From NCBI RefSeq assembly GCF_000611645.1, contig NW_014012938.1:1-21691 (forward strand): a stretch of 21,691 nt of DNA, given 5' to 3'. Both the position numbers and the translations under genes were made by a program. The notes below the pieces were generated by a model, which worked only from the letters and a program-made list of their open reading frames with translations, ran no database searches and was not told the DNA's origin. Of the stretch, positions 1 through 11,500 are shown one piece after another (position 1 is the stretch's first letter; each line of letters starts with the position of its first letter). This stretch comes from Monoraphidium neglectum (lineage: Eukaryota; Chlorophyta; Chlorophyceae; Sphaeropleales; Selenastraceae).

Positions 1-78
1 GGCGCGGACGGCGGCGCGCAGGCGGTGGACCAAAGCGCGGCGTGGGGCGCCGGCGGCGCGTGGGGCGCGTGGACGTGA
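1..78 (+). CDS. Possible C-terminal tail of a plus-strand gene cut by the window edge
   Basis: Frame 1 is open from base 1 to a TGA at 76-78. It reads as a Gly/Ala/Trp-rich tail ending WGAGGAWGAWT. The composition is more protein-like than the arginine-rich alternative frames. No domain can be recognised in 25 residues, so no function is proposed. If real, this gene converges on the large minus-strand gene that ends at 1240. It could equally be a chance open frame in GC-rich DNA. Confidence 0.25.
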   Translation, partial: GADGGAQAVDQSAAWGAGGAWGAWT

Positions 79-1239
79 GCGTGGCTGCGGAGGCGCCTCG
101 CTCGGCAGGACGCACACCTCTTGCTCTGGTCAAGTTCAGCAACGGTGTTGCATCGCCGCGGGATGGCAGCACGGGCGCTTGCGCACAGGGCCTCTTGCTC
201 AGCTGCGGAAGCCTCTGATGCGCTGCGCGCAGCCGCTCGCCCAGGGACAAGGGCTATGTGTAGTGGCAGCGGCGGGGCTAGGGCCGGGGTGGGGGCCTTG
301 TGCAGTGGTGGCAGGATGGGTTAAAGTTCTTTCAGCCCTTTATAGCGCTGCAGGCAGCTGCTGTTTTCTACCCCGTGATCTGATGTGCAGCAGGGACACT
401 ACGTCTTCCTTCCATTGTGTGAGTTACTGGAGAGATGAATGATCTGCAGCAGCGCGCTCACAGCGTGCGACCACACCTGCTGGTGATCGTGGCGCGCAAC
501 AAAGTGTAAACCTCAGTCACATTACAGCATTTCACATCACAGTGAGCCGACGGCAAGGTTGAGAGCAAAATGGTACACAAGGCTCTACAAGCAACCCAGC
601 ATCAAACCATTACTGCAGCACAAGGCCGTGTCACTGCGACCGCCCTGCACCGCGATGCGCCCGCCGCGCGGTCGTGTCAGGGGACAAGCCAGGGGCCCGC
701 GTCAGCACGCCGCACCGCCCCCGGCCGCCCACGTGGCGGCCGCATCGCGGTGCAGGCAGCCGCTGTTTTCTAGCTCGTGATCCAACATGCAGCAGGGACC
801 TGCTCATTTGCTTCAGGTGTGTGCTCAAGTCGAGAGACGAATGATCTGCAGCAGCGCGCTCACAGCATGCGACTTCTCCTGCTGGTGATCGTGGCGCGCA
901 ACAAAGTGTAAACCTCAGTCACATTACAGCACCTCACCTCACATCGAGCTGACGGCAAGGTAGAGAACAAAATACACAAGGATCGACAAGCAATCCAGCA
1001 TCAAATCGTCAGCGCAAGGCAGGAGTAGGACGACCGCCCTGCACCGCGATGCGGCCGCCACGCGGTCGTGTCGAGGGCCACGTCAGGGGCCCGCATCAGC
1101 ACGCCGCGCCGCCCCCGGTCGCCCATGCGCGCCCGTGACGGCGGCCGGGAGATGGGCCCGCATCAGCGCGCCTCGCCGCGCCCGCACCCCTACCCGCGCC
1201 GGCACCCCTACCCGCGCCCGCGCCCCCACCCGGCGGCCC
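79..1239. other. Intergenic region with convergent 3' ends and a tandem repeat
   Basis: I see no convincing gene here. The short open frames are Arg/Pro/Ala-rich and have no recognisable motif. The stretch is dominated by the ~402-bp tandem duplication described separately. Each copy carries a TGTAA on the plus strand (505-509 and 907-911) and a TTACA, which is TGTAA on the minus strand (522-526 and 924-928). TGTAA is the usual green-algal polyadenylation signal, so these could serve transcripts arriving from either side. A short C-rich direct repeat of the form gcacccctacccgcgcc lies at about 1183-1220, just downstream of the stop of the large minus-strand gene. Confidence 0.5.
345..1148. 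repeat. Direct tandem duplication, about 402 bp period, two diverged copies
   Basis: Copy 1 starts near 345 and copy 2 near 747. Matching landmarks are all offset by 402 bases: ctgttttcta at 361 and 763, gatctgcagcagcgcgctca at 441 and 843, aaagtgtaaacctcag at 501 and 903, and attacagc at 521 and 923. The shared block around gccctgcaccgcgatgcg also recurs in both copies. The copies differ by substitutions and small indels, so the duplication is not recent. The outer boundaries are approximate. No open reading frame, terminal inverted repeat or transposase is visible. Confidence 0.8.
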
Positions 1240-4200
1240 CTAGCCGCCCACGCCCCCGCCGCCGCCCCGCCCGAACAGCTTGTCCAGCAGCGCCACCGGC
1301 GGCCGTGCCTTGCCGCTCACGGGCCGCCCCATCACGTCAAACGGCCCGGCCTTGCGCCCCGCCGTGCGCCGCGCCTCGCGCCGCGCCTCTGGGGACTCCG
1401 GCTTTGGCACCGCCGCAATGGTGGCGTCCTGCAGCGCGCCGCGTAGCAGCAGCGCCGGCCCCGCCGCCGCCGCCGCCGCCAGCCCAACGCCAGGCTGCAG
1501 AGGCCGCCCGCCGGCGCCTGCGGCCGGGGGCGGTGGGGCGCGCGGCGCCAGGGCCTGCATTTCGAGGGCCGCGGGGTCGTCGCGCGCGGCGCCGGCGGCG
1601 GAGGCGTGCGCGGCCACGTCTGCGCGGGACAACTGGTAGAGGCGCCGCAGCTCCGGGCTCGCCTGGAGGGCAGGGGGCGGCGGGCAGGTGCGGCGGGTGT
1701 GTGTGTGTGGGGGAGGAAGGTCCGGATGTGTCGAGAGCGCGGGGCCTCCCGGCCCGCGAGACCCGCTTCCAGCAAGCGGGCGTCGCCCGCGGCGCGGTCT
1801 GGGAATCAACGGGCGCCCCGGCGCGTGTTCACACGCCCTGCACGGCCCCGAGCCGCGGGCTCCCACCTGGAACAGGCCCCCTCCCATGTACTGCACATCT
1901 GTGTAGTCCAAGCGCCGCGCACGCGCGCCCGCGGGCCGCGCCCCCGCCCCTGCCGCCGCGCTCCGCGCGCCACCGCCGCCGCTGCCATTCCCGGGCTCCC
2001 CCGCCAGGCAGCTGTCGCCGCCACCACGGCGCCGGCGCCGCAAGTCAATCGCTGCCAGGAGGCGGCCTTTGGGGTCGAGCGCCTGCCGGGGCTGCGCCGC
2101 GGCGCCTTGCAGGCTCCCGGGCGCTGCGGACCCGCTTGCCGGCCTGCTGCTGCCGTCCCCACCCCCGTCCCCATCCTCGTCGCTGCCGCTGCCGCTGCCA
2201 TCGCCCCCAGCCCCGCCCGCCGCCACCCAAGCGGCAGCGCCGCCGCCGCCCGCCGCCGCGACGCGCACGGCGCGGTGGCGCACGTGCTGCGCGTTGCGCG
2301 CCGCGACCAGCGTTCGAGGGTGGTCGCGGCCGAGGACCTCGGACAGCAGATCGCGCGCGCCCTCCAGCAGCCTCAGGCCGCGCGCGCTCTGGCCGAGACG
2401 GTCCAGCACGCATCCGAGGTTGTGAGCGGCGACGGCGGTGTCGGCGTGGCCGGGGCCGAGGGCGGCGCACTCCTGCCGGATGACCAAAGCCCTCACGCAG
2501 TGCTCAAACGCGCCCTGAGGAGGTTGTGCCGGCCGGGGGCTCGCAGTCAGAAATACGAGGTTGCAAAAAGCAAGACCCAGGAAAGTTTCCGTCTTCACGC
2601 TCGCATCTTTGTGGCCGTGTGAGGGCGGCTGCACGCTTTGTCAAACCATCCGGGTCTGTGTGCGGCGGCGTCCGTCAGGCCGGAGAGCACGCCGATGCCA
2701 CCGGCCGCCGCCCAAGCTTGGACGCGCTCCAACACCCCCTTCCCCCCCCTATTGGTGAAACCACCAAAGCAGGTCAAAACCCTGCCATGACACACGCGCC
2801 CCTTCGATCGGCACCCACGAGCAGGGCGCACAACACCACTAACATGCAGCCCGTTGGATGGCCCCGTAAAGCACAGCATCCCCAGCCACAGCACGCAGCC
2901 CTGCAGGCGGCCCCCACCTGCAGGTCCCCCAGGTGGTGCATCACCACCCCCGCAGCGCCATGCCACGCCGCCGCCTCCGCCCCCGCCTCGTGGACCCACG
3001 CCAGCGCCGGCGCCGCACTGCGCAGCTCCCGCAGCGCCGCGGCGTCGCGGCCGGCGGTCAGCAGCACGCCGGCGGCGGCGCGGCCGAAGAAAAGCGTCAG
3101 CTGCGGCCCCAGCGGCCCCGCAGCCGCTGAGCTGCCCGTTGCGCGCTCCTGCTCGGCCCCGGCGTCGCACTGCCCCTCCTCGCGCCACGTCAGCGTGCGC
3201 GCAGCCCTCAACCCGCGGACCTTACAGTCAAAAGGTGCGTCTGCACCCAAATCCAAACCGCAACTGCTGCAGGAGGATGTGTCGTCGTCGCCGGCGGCGC
3301 CGGCCGTGGCGCAGGTGGCGCCCCGCGCCTCCCAAGCCTCCCGCGCCGCCTGCAGCAGGGCCAGGGCGTCGTCGCAGCGCCGCTGCGCGTGCGCGTCGCA
3401 GGCGGCCCGCACCAGCTCGCGCACCGCAGGAGGGCAGCCCGCAGGCGGCAGCACGGGCTCCTGTGTGTGTTGAAGCGACAGTGCCAGACGTGTATGCATC
3501 AAAAGGTGCGCATCGTAGTTGGCTTCTGACGCCGCCGCACCTGGCTATGCAAGAATGCAGCAGCCTGGCTCTCAGGTGCGGCGCATGCGTCCCTGCCTGC
3601 ACCCAGCCCGAAAGCCCGACCTGGACAAAGCAGCGCCCCACCTGCAGCAGGACTGGCTTGTAGTAGGAAGACGACAGGTAGCTGCCGCCGCCGCCGCCGC
3701 CCGCAGCAGCCTCGAGCTCTGCACACTCTGCCGCGCCTCCCGGCGCCCGTGCGTCCGCCTGCCCCCCAAAGTCCATGGCCCACCACTCTGCGTACGGGTC
3801 GGCGCCCGCCTCCCGCCCGCCGCCGCCGCCCGCCGGCCCGAGCTGCGCGGCGCCGCCGCCGCCGGCGCCGGCCATCAGCGCGGCGTGCGCCGGGAGCGGC
3901 GGGAGGCCGAGCTGCGTGAAAAAGGCGGCCAGGCGCTGCTCCGGCCGCGCAAAGGCGCCGCCGAAGCGGCGGGCGCGGAAGGCGGAGAGGCCCAGCAGGG
4001 CGAGGGCTTCGATGAACTCTGATGGCTGGAGGTCCGACACCAGGTGGGTCTGATGTGGGCAGAAGGGCGCCGGGGTTGGGGCGGGCATGTGGCAAGGGGC
4101 TGGGTCCGTCGGGGTGGGGTGCGGTGGGTTAGGGTGGCGTGAGGGCAGTCGGGCAGGTGTCCTTTGTTGACGCGAGGAGAAACAGAGTGAAGGATGTGTG

Positions 4201-7200
4201 CTTGCTCTTCCTGCAACCAAGGGTAGTTCCAATTCCCATTGTTGAAATGATGACCGAGAGGTGCTGAGCTAGCACGATGCATAACCCGCACGGCCGCAGC
4301 CGCGAGGAACCTTTGCCTGCAGCCGGCCCCACCGTGTGCAGCCTCGCCCACCTCTGGCCGGCCCCCAAAGTCGACGCGCCGCAGCGCCTCCTCTACATCC
4401 CAAGGCTGCAGCAGCTGCGGGATGGCGCCCCTATCCTGCAGCAGCACAAACAGGCTGCGGAAGCTCAGAGGACACAGCGGAGGCCCCCCATCGTCATCCC
4501 TTGTGGGGCCCTCTGCCGCGGCGGGCGGCGGGCTGTGCAGCTGCGGCCGCTGAGGAGATGTCGAGCAGGGCTGGCCAGACGGCGCCGCGTCGGCGTCGAG
4601 CGCGGCCGCTGCCTGCAGCAGGCGCTGCATGTCGGGCGCCCAGGCCTGCAGTAGGGCCGCCACGCCGGGCGTGTGCAGCGTGGCGCTGCACTCGTCAAAC
4701 CTGGGGGAGCCAGGGTGCGTTGGCAAGGTTGGGTGCGGGTGCAACGTGCGAGTCGCACCAGCAAAAAACCACCAGGCTTTCATTGACAACATCACAACCC
4801 CTCACAGCACCCCCCAACTGCGCCACTGCTGGTCCGCCTGCCCGCACCCGCCCGCCCCACCTGTTGCGCCGCCGCTGCACCGCAGGCGTCACGTGGCGCT
4901 CCACCAACAGGCACCAGGCAGTGACCTTGTTTGCAATTCGCGGGTACTTGGCGCACGCCAGCCGCCGCAACGCCTCGCCAAACTGATCTCCTGTCAGGCA
5001 GGGCCGCGGGGGCGTCGCCGCCAGGCACGGCGCGGCGCCGGAACCCGCGCCCAGGCTCGAGCTTGAACAGCTGCTGCCGCCGCTGCTGTCTGTCGCCGCG
5101 GTGACACTGCTGCTGGGCCGGCTGCCACCATCTCCGTCCTGCGTGCTGTGCCCAGGGCTCGCCGATGAGGAGGGGCTGGGTGAGCAGCTGCGGCCCGCAC
5201 TGCCCTCCTCCCCTTCCTCCGCCCCTCCCTCCTCGCTCCCGCTGCCCGTCCCGCTCCCAGAGCCGGCGTCGTCGCTGCTCTGCGCCTCGCTGCTGCGGCT
5301 CTGATCGGCGACGCCGCCAGTGACGCGCCCTTGAGGCCCACGACCGCTGGCCCGGGGCCCCTGTCGCGCTCCTGACGGCCCTCCCTTCTGCCTGTGTCCG
5401 CCAGCAGCCTGCGCCGCGCCGCCGGCCCCGCCCCAGCCGCGGCGCAACCGGTCCTCCGCCGCCAGGCTGGCCCTCGCGTCGACGCCCAGCTGGGCCAGCC
5501 GCTGCTCCGCAACACTTTGCATGAATGGCGACTGCGCGCCCCCGCCGCCGCGGGGCCTGCAGCCGGCCGCCTCGTCGCCGCGGCCGCCAGCCCCAGGGCC
5601 GTCCGCCCGCGGCGGCGCGGCGCGGCGGGCCCTTTTGGGGGGCGGCGGCTGCTGGACGGGTACGCAGCCAGAGGTGAGGCCTCGAAATAGGGCGTCCGCC
5701 TCTGACAGGGGGACACTGCGGGAGGCGGCGCAGCAGGAGGGATTGGCAATCATGTGCATTGCGGGATGGATGGCGCGAGGCCGCCAACGCGGAGGGGGCG
5801 CCGGCTGCGGCAAGCACGCACTCTGCTAGAGAAGCAGCCGTGTGTCCCCGCCGCGGATGCAGGTTCTAGGACAGTGAGCCAAAGGGGTGAGGCAGCGCCG
5901 AGCGTTTGCAGTGGAATCGCCTGACCCTAGCCACGGCTGGCGGCGCAGGGCCGCCCGCCCCGCCCACCTGCGGTCTCCCTCGCTGGCGCCGCCGCCCCCG
6001 CCGGCCGCGCCGCCCCCACAGATCTTCGCGTCGAGCAGCAGCCGCCTGAATCCCGGCAGATCCACAGCAAACGCCGCTGCGCCGCGACACTGCGACCCGC
6101 GTGCCGCGCTCCCCGCCGCCGCAGCAGCCGCGGTCGCGCCGGCCTTTGGGCCGCGGCCATAGACGCTCTGCGAGTCCAAGCTGCAGCTGAGCGAGTAGCA
6201 GCGCCGCACAGCGGCCTGCAGCTCGGCCTCGGCGCGCCGCCCGGCTGCGGGGCCGCCGCCGCCGGCGGCCGCTGGGGCGAGCCGCGGGGCGGCCGCGGAG
6301 CTTCCTCCAGCAGGGCCCGAGAGCGCCCGGTCTCGCCAGCGGCGGGCCAGGTTTGTGACGGTGCGGAGGTGCTCCTGGGCGGGTGGGAGGAGGGTTGGGG
6401 ACCCGGGTTTGTGATCGACGTTGGCCTCTGCATTGCTGCACAGCGCCTCACGCGACAGGGTCTCACCCGGGCCCGCCGCCGTTGTTGCAGGCGCCGGCGC
6501 AGAGCTGCACCTGGTGTGCCCGCAAGCCCACGGCTGTCAACGGGCAACCCCGTCGGCCAGCCCTGTCGCGTCGCGCGTCATGCGCCGCGAGAGGTGGCGT
6601 GGAGTGGGTGCTGCAGCACTCAGCTATAGCCGTTTTCACTGAAACCCCCTGGCCACCTGAACCTCGCACCTGCAGCTCCGGTCCCAGCTCCAGGGGCGGC
6701 GCCGCCTTGGCTGTGAGGTCCAGCAGCCCGCTGCACCTCAGGGCGGCGCACACCAGCAGCAGCTCCAAAAACTGGGGGTAGCTGACGCGCGATGACATCA
6801 GGTCGACGCACACGCCGGCGCCGGCACCGACACCCGCGCGGCGGCGCGCGCCAGGCTTCGCACTGCCGGTCACGCGCGGCTGCTGGCCCTGTTGCTGCGT
6901 GGCCTGCGGGGCAGCGCATGGCGGTCCCGTTGCTGCGCTGTCAGCAGGACCCACCACGAAGCTGCCCAGCAGCTCCGCTAGCACAAACACAGTCCATGTG
7001 TCCTGCCGCTCCTGCTCGCGCTCCGCAGCCACCACTGATTCAGAAGCGGCGGCGGCCTGCTGCTGCCTGAGCAGCGCCTGCTGCTCCTGGAACGTCGCCC
7101 CGCCGCCGGCCCCTGAGCGGGTCCCCGGGCTGGCGCCGCCGCCGATCCCGCGGGGCGGCAGGGACGACATGCGCGACGCGGCGCTTCCAGTGCGCCGCGG

Positions 7201-8502
7201 CGTCGCGCGGCCCTGGCCGCCGTAGCTGCCGCAGGCTGCTGCGATGCGGTCTGGCGCTGCGGTACCCGCGTGGCGGGCGCGGGTGGGCACCAGTACCGCG
7301 TCGTCCAGCAGTGACCCGTCGATGACGTCACCTACGTGCAGGCTGACGTGGCATGGGGGGTTGCACAGGGCGGGGGCCATACTTGGGCTATTAAATGGTG
7401 GGTTGGCAGGTATGATCACATGAGCAGGGGGGATGCAGGATCCGTTGTTGCCTGTTTGTGTGTGTGAACACACACACACACACACATGTGTGTTTGTGTG
7501 TGTGGAAACACACACGTGTGTGTTCACACACGCATGTGTGTGTGTGTGAGTGTGACTGTGTGTGTCTGTTTGTGTGCACTGACCCCTGAAGCGCCCTGGG
7601 CCCTGTAACCAGGCCAACTGCGGCCTGACAGTCACCCGGTGTGAGCTGTCCAGGGCCCCACCTTTCTGGCTCCCTGCTGGCCCGCCTGCTGAAGCCGGGG
7701 CCCGCCATGCGCCTGCTGCCAGACAACGTGCGGGCGCTGCCGCTGCTCCACTGCCGAGACAGCCCCAAGCCTGCGCCGGGCGGAGAGGCCGGCGGCGCGC
7801 CGCCTGTCCCCCACTGACCAGACCAGTCCTCGTCCTCGCTGCTGCTCCCCCAGCGGCGGCTTGCGCCGCGCGTGAGCGGGGAAGCCCCAGGTGACTGAGG
7901 CGCGGGCACGTGCTGAGGCGGCTTGCTGCCGGGCGCCTCCTGCGCCGGGCGGCTGCCGCCCCCAGAGCGGCGGCTGGGGACTCTGGACAGCGTGCGGCGC
8001 AGGCCGGCGGCGCCGGCGCCCCCGCTGCTGCTGGCCTGCTGGCCGCGCCGCTGGTGAGCTGGGGCGGCCTCCTCCAAAAGCACCCCCAGCCCAACACCGC
8101 CAGGGGTCCTTGAAAAGAAAGGGGTGGGAAGAAGCGGGCTATGAGTGCAAGCGAGTACCTTGATGGCACGCGCGCGTTCCCTCTTGCACTGTGCGGGCAC
8201 GCTGACCTTGTGTCACAGCTCGGACGCCGCACCTGGCGCGACGCCCAGGCAGCTGCTGCGTCCCGTCCAGAGCCTCCCCGAACGCCGACGGCCCGCGCGC
8301 CGGCATGAGCAGGGACGGCATCATTGGAGCGCCGCTGCTGCCGCCAACGCGCCCCTCCATGTCGCCGGGCCCCGCGCCCGCCAACCGCTGCAGCTGGGCG
8401 ATGTACAGGGTCAGCACGCGCGGCACAAGGCCCGCCTTGCGCAGGAATGCCGCCAGGCGGCCAAGCGGCAGCCCAAAGCGTGCAGCAGCTGCCTGCTGCA
8501 GC

Positions 8503-8567
<65 letters not shown>

Positions 8568-11500
8568 CGGCCCCCGCTCAGCGCCCTGCGCCGCCGCCCC
8601 AGCCGGCGCAGACTCGGCCCAGGCTGCGGCTTCGCCTGACATGGCGGCGTCCTTCATCCCCAGCCGCGCGTCGGCCAGGCTGATCGACAGGTCGGCTGCG
8701 CTGCCGCCGCCGCCCGCCAGGTGCACGTAGATCCCGTGCAGCATCTCGCTTGCGCCGGCTGTCGAGCCTGCGGCGGCGGCAGCGCCGCTGCAGCCGTCCT
8801 CGAGGGCGGTGATGATGTCGGGCTGCATGACCTGTCGCAGGATCCACGGCGGGCCGCGGTCCGCGCGCCGCCCCCGCAGCCGCGCCACGTGCCGCGCCGC
8901 CAGCAGGCGCAGCAGCGCCTCGGGGTCCCGCCGCAGCGGCGGGTGGCGGTTGCGTGTCAGCAGCAGCAGCAGCTCCAGCAGCTCTGCGGGGTCCAAGGTT
9001 GTGGGGCCCCAGCTGCTTCGGACCGTGGCGCCGCCGACGCCGTTTGGGGTGCGGCCTCTGCTGTCCGCCGGGCCGCCTCCGCCGCCACTGCCGGCCGTGC
9101 TGCCAGGAGGCGGTGATCCGCGAGCGCCCGGCAACGGCGGCCGCCCCAGGGGCGGCGACGCTGCCGCGATGGTCAAAGGCACGCCTGGCCGCTCCACCGG
9201 GAGGAACAGCAGGCGCGGCGCCAGGCCGCCCGGCGCACCATCCTCCACTCCACCCTCTCCTCCAGCGCCGCCGCTGCGTGGCCTCAAGTCCGGCGCCGGC
9301 GCCGGCCCCGGCGGCTGCTGCCGGCTGTGTGCGGGCCCGAGCCTGCCCAGCTTCCGGTGCAGCATCAGGCGGAAGGCGTCGCTGATGTCAGCGTACTCTG
9401 TGACGTCATCGACCAGGCCGATTTCGCGGCACAGCATAAACACGCCGTGCAGGGCCACCTCCAGCTGGAGGGGCGGCTGGGCTGCAGCTGCACCTTCCAT
9501 TGCCTGCGGCCGCAATTGCAACTGCGACTGCGGCCCAGGCTGAGCCGCGGCGTTGGAGTGCGGAGTGCTCGCGGCAACCGCGGAGCCTGAGGAAGTTGCA
9601 GTTTCCGAAGGAGCCTTCAGCCGCTGGGTTGGGCCCTGGTGGTGTGCCACCTGGTTAGCGAGACCTGCGCCGGCGCTGCTGCTGCCAGGCCCTTCCTGTG
9701 GCGCCGGCTCGGCGCCCCCTTCGACAATCGCACCCCCTGTGGGCCCCGCTTCACAGAACGATACCGCCTTGCCCGCAGCAGCCCCTGCGGCCGCCGCGCC
9801 CCTCTTCGCTGCCAGCAGCGGCGGCAGCGCGTCGCCGCTGCCGCTGCCGCTTCCGGCGTGGGCGGCGCGGCCGCCGCCACCGGCCGGGCCTGCCTGCTCC
9901 GCAGGTGCCACGCCGAACGCGCCACCAGCCCGCCGCGGCAACCCAATCGACACGACTGTGGACGGAGCGTAGGCACGGCCGCCGCCCATCGACCGCGCGC
10001 CGCCGCCTGCGTCGGAGCCGAGCACGCTCCCGCGCGTCACGCAGCCGGCCCCCGCCGCAGTGCTGGCGCCGCCCCAGGTGCTCGCTGCGCAGCCAGCGCT
10101 GCCGCCGCCGCCGCCCACCGCGCCGGCCCCGGCGTCGAGAGGGAGCAACCCCGCCTCCTTGGCGCCAGCGCACGCGCGCATGTACGCCCTCAATACTGCC
10201 AGCACTGCATCGCGCACCTCCGCCACGGACGGCGTGTGAATGCTGGGTCCGCAGAGCAGCAACGTGTGCGCCTCGCCGCAGGCCAGCTGCTCGGCAGCTT
10301 CCTCGTCCGGATCGTACGGCGGGCTTGAGCCCAATTCGTGGCGCGGCCACTTTTGCTGCCGCTCTAGCGCTGCTAACCTTTCAAGGGCGCCTTCCGTGTC
10401 GCTGTCGCTGTCATTGCCATCGCCGTCGCCGTTGCTGCCGCCGGCAGCGGCAGGCTTGGTGGCTGTCAGAGGCGCGGTGGCTGCGCTCGCCGACGACTGC
10501 GGGGGCTGCTGCACGTGCAGTGCAACCCTCACGCGGCCCGCTGCGCTAACAGCGCACTGCACGCTGATGCGCGGCTGCTCAATGGCGCTGGGACCATTGA
10601 TTGCAGGCGGAGGCGCAGCTGGCGCTGCTACCGCTTGCTGCTGCTGCCGCTGCTGTGGCTGCTGCTGTTGCTGCTGCTCAAGCGCCCGAGAACGCTCGCT
10701 CTGCGCCTGCGCACGCATGCTTGGCGGCATGGCCGCACGGCTGCCAAACAACAGGAGGGCCCCGCCTTCTGTCACCGCCGCCGCGCCCTCAACGCCGCAC
10801 GCAATTGCGCGGACTGGGGAGCCAGCCAGCCACGCGACCGGCGCATGCTTTACGGTCTCGCTGGCCCCTGCTGCGCCTGCACCGCCGCCGCCGCCGCTGC
10901 CGCCACGGCCGCTGCTGCCGCGGCCGCCGCCGCCGCCGACCAGCGCGCAGTCGCCCCAGACGTACAGCTCGCCAGAGCATCCGAGTGCCATCGACGCGGC
11001 TCCTGCGGCTACAGACACACACGGCCGCAGGCCCTGCACCTGGGCTGGCGCCAGGCGGTCCCTGTTGTCCGCAAGGCCCAGCGCGCGGCGCCCGTTGTAG
11101 CCGAACGCGTACACGCGGCCGTCGGCGGTCAGCGCGAGCGTGTGGGCGCTGCCGCAGGCGGCCTGCAGCACCGTGGCGCCGCGGAGGGCGCCGTCCACCG
11201 CGGAGGGCGGCTGCGCGTCGGGCTCAAAACCCAGGCCAAGGCGGCCATACCTGGGTGAGCACGCAGGGGGCCCGCGGGCAGACCTAAAGCGTGGCCAGGC
11301 TGCCCCAAAGCGGCGTCTAGAAGGAGTTGCGGCGCTGCAGGGCTGCCCCGCAGCTGGCCCTCCTCAGGTGCAGGGACATTTGTGCTTGGCAAGCGCGACT
11401 GCAGAGCCCCCTGTCCTGAGCCGCGCGCCTCACCTGCCGCACCCAAAGGCGCACAGCACGCCGCCCTCCTGGACCACCGCACTGTGCTTTGACCCGGCGG

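Larger units (their letters stand above)
3900..9455 (-). other. Array of degenerate EF-hand/TPPP-like helical modules
   Basis: The same two-part pattern recurs at least four times: a helix-loop-helix with a hydrophobic core, then a loop and a helix like xFxEALxxLA. Examples: LHGVFMLCREIGLVDD with LDPAELLELLLLLTRN (exon 5); LPLGRLAAFLRKAGLVPR (exon 5) with VSYPQFLELLLVCAAL (exon 7); VDLPGFRRLLLDAKIC (exon 8) with LTGDQFGEALRRLACAKYP (exon 9); LSFRSLFVLLQDRGAIPQL (exon 10) with LQPSEFIEALALLGLSAF (exon 11). The spacing resembles p25-alpha/TPPP and EF-hand-like repeats, but canonical calcium-ligand DxDxDG loops are absent, so calcium binding is doubtful. Long low-complexity stretches separate the halves. 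Confidence 0.6.

Noticed and set aside
345..1148. CRISPR array or insertion sequence
   Set aside because: There are only two long diverged copies, with no spacers, terminal inverted repeats or transposase, in a nuclear eukaryotic context.
1068..2483. 471-codon plus-strand open frame
   Set aside because: It is Arg/Pro/Ala-rich with no motif and lies antisense to exons with clear TPR sequence. It is a by-product of GC-rich DNA.
6463..8232. 589-codon minus-strand open frame including a His-Thr/Cys-Val repeat
   Set aside because: Only its part at 6670-7342 is used as an exon. The left portion is read in another frame (7662-8108, Ser-rich) and the repeat is intronic TG/CA DNA. Splice phases support this division.
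8305..8730. Poly-Cys, poly-Leu and poly-Ala frames on the plus strand
   Set aside because: These are translations of the CTG repeat opposite the polyglutamine exon, not proteins.
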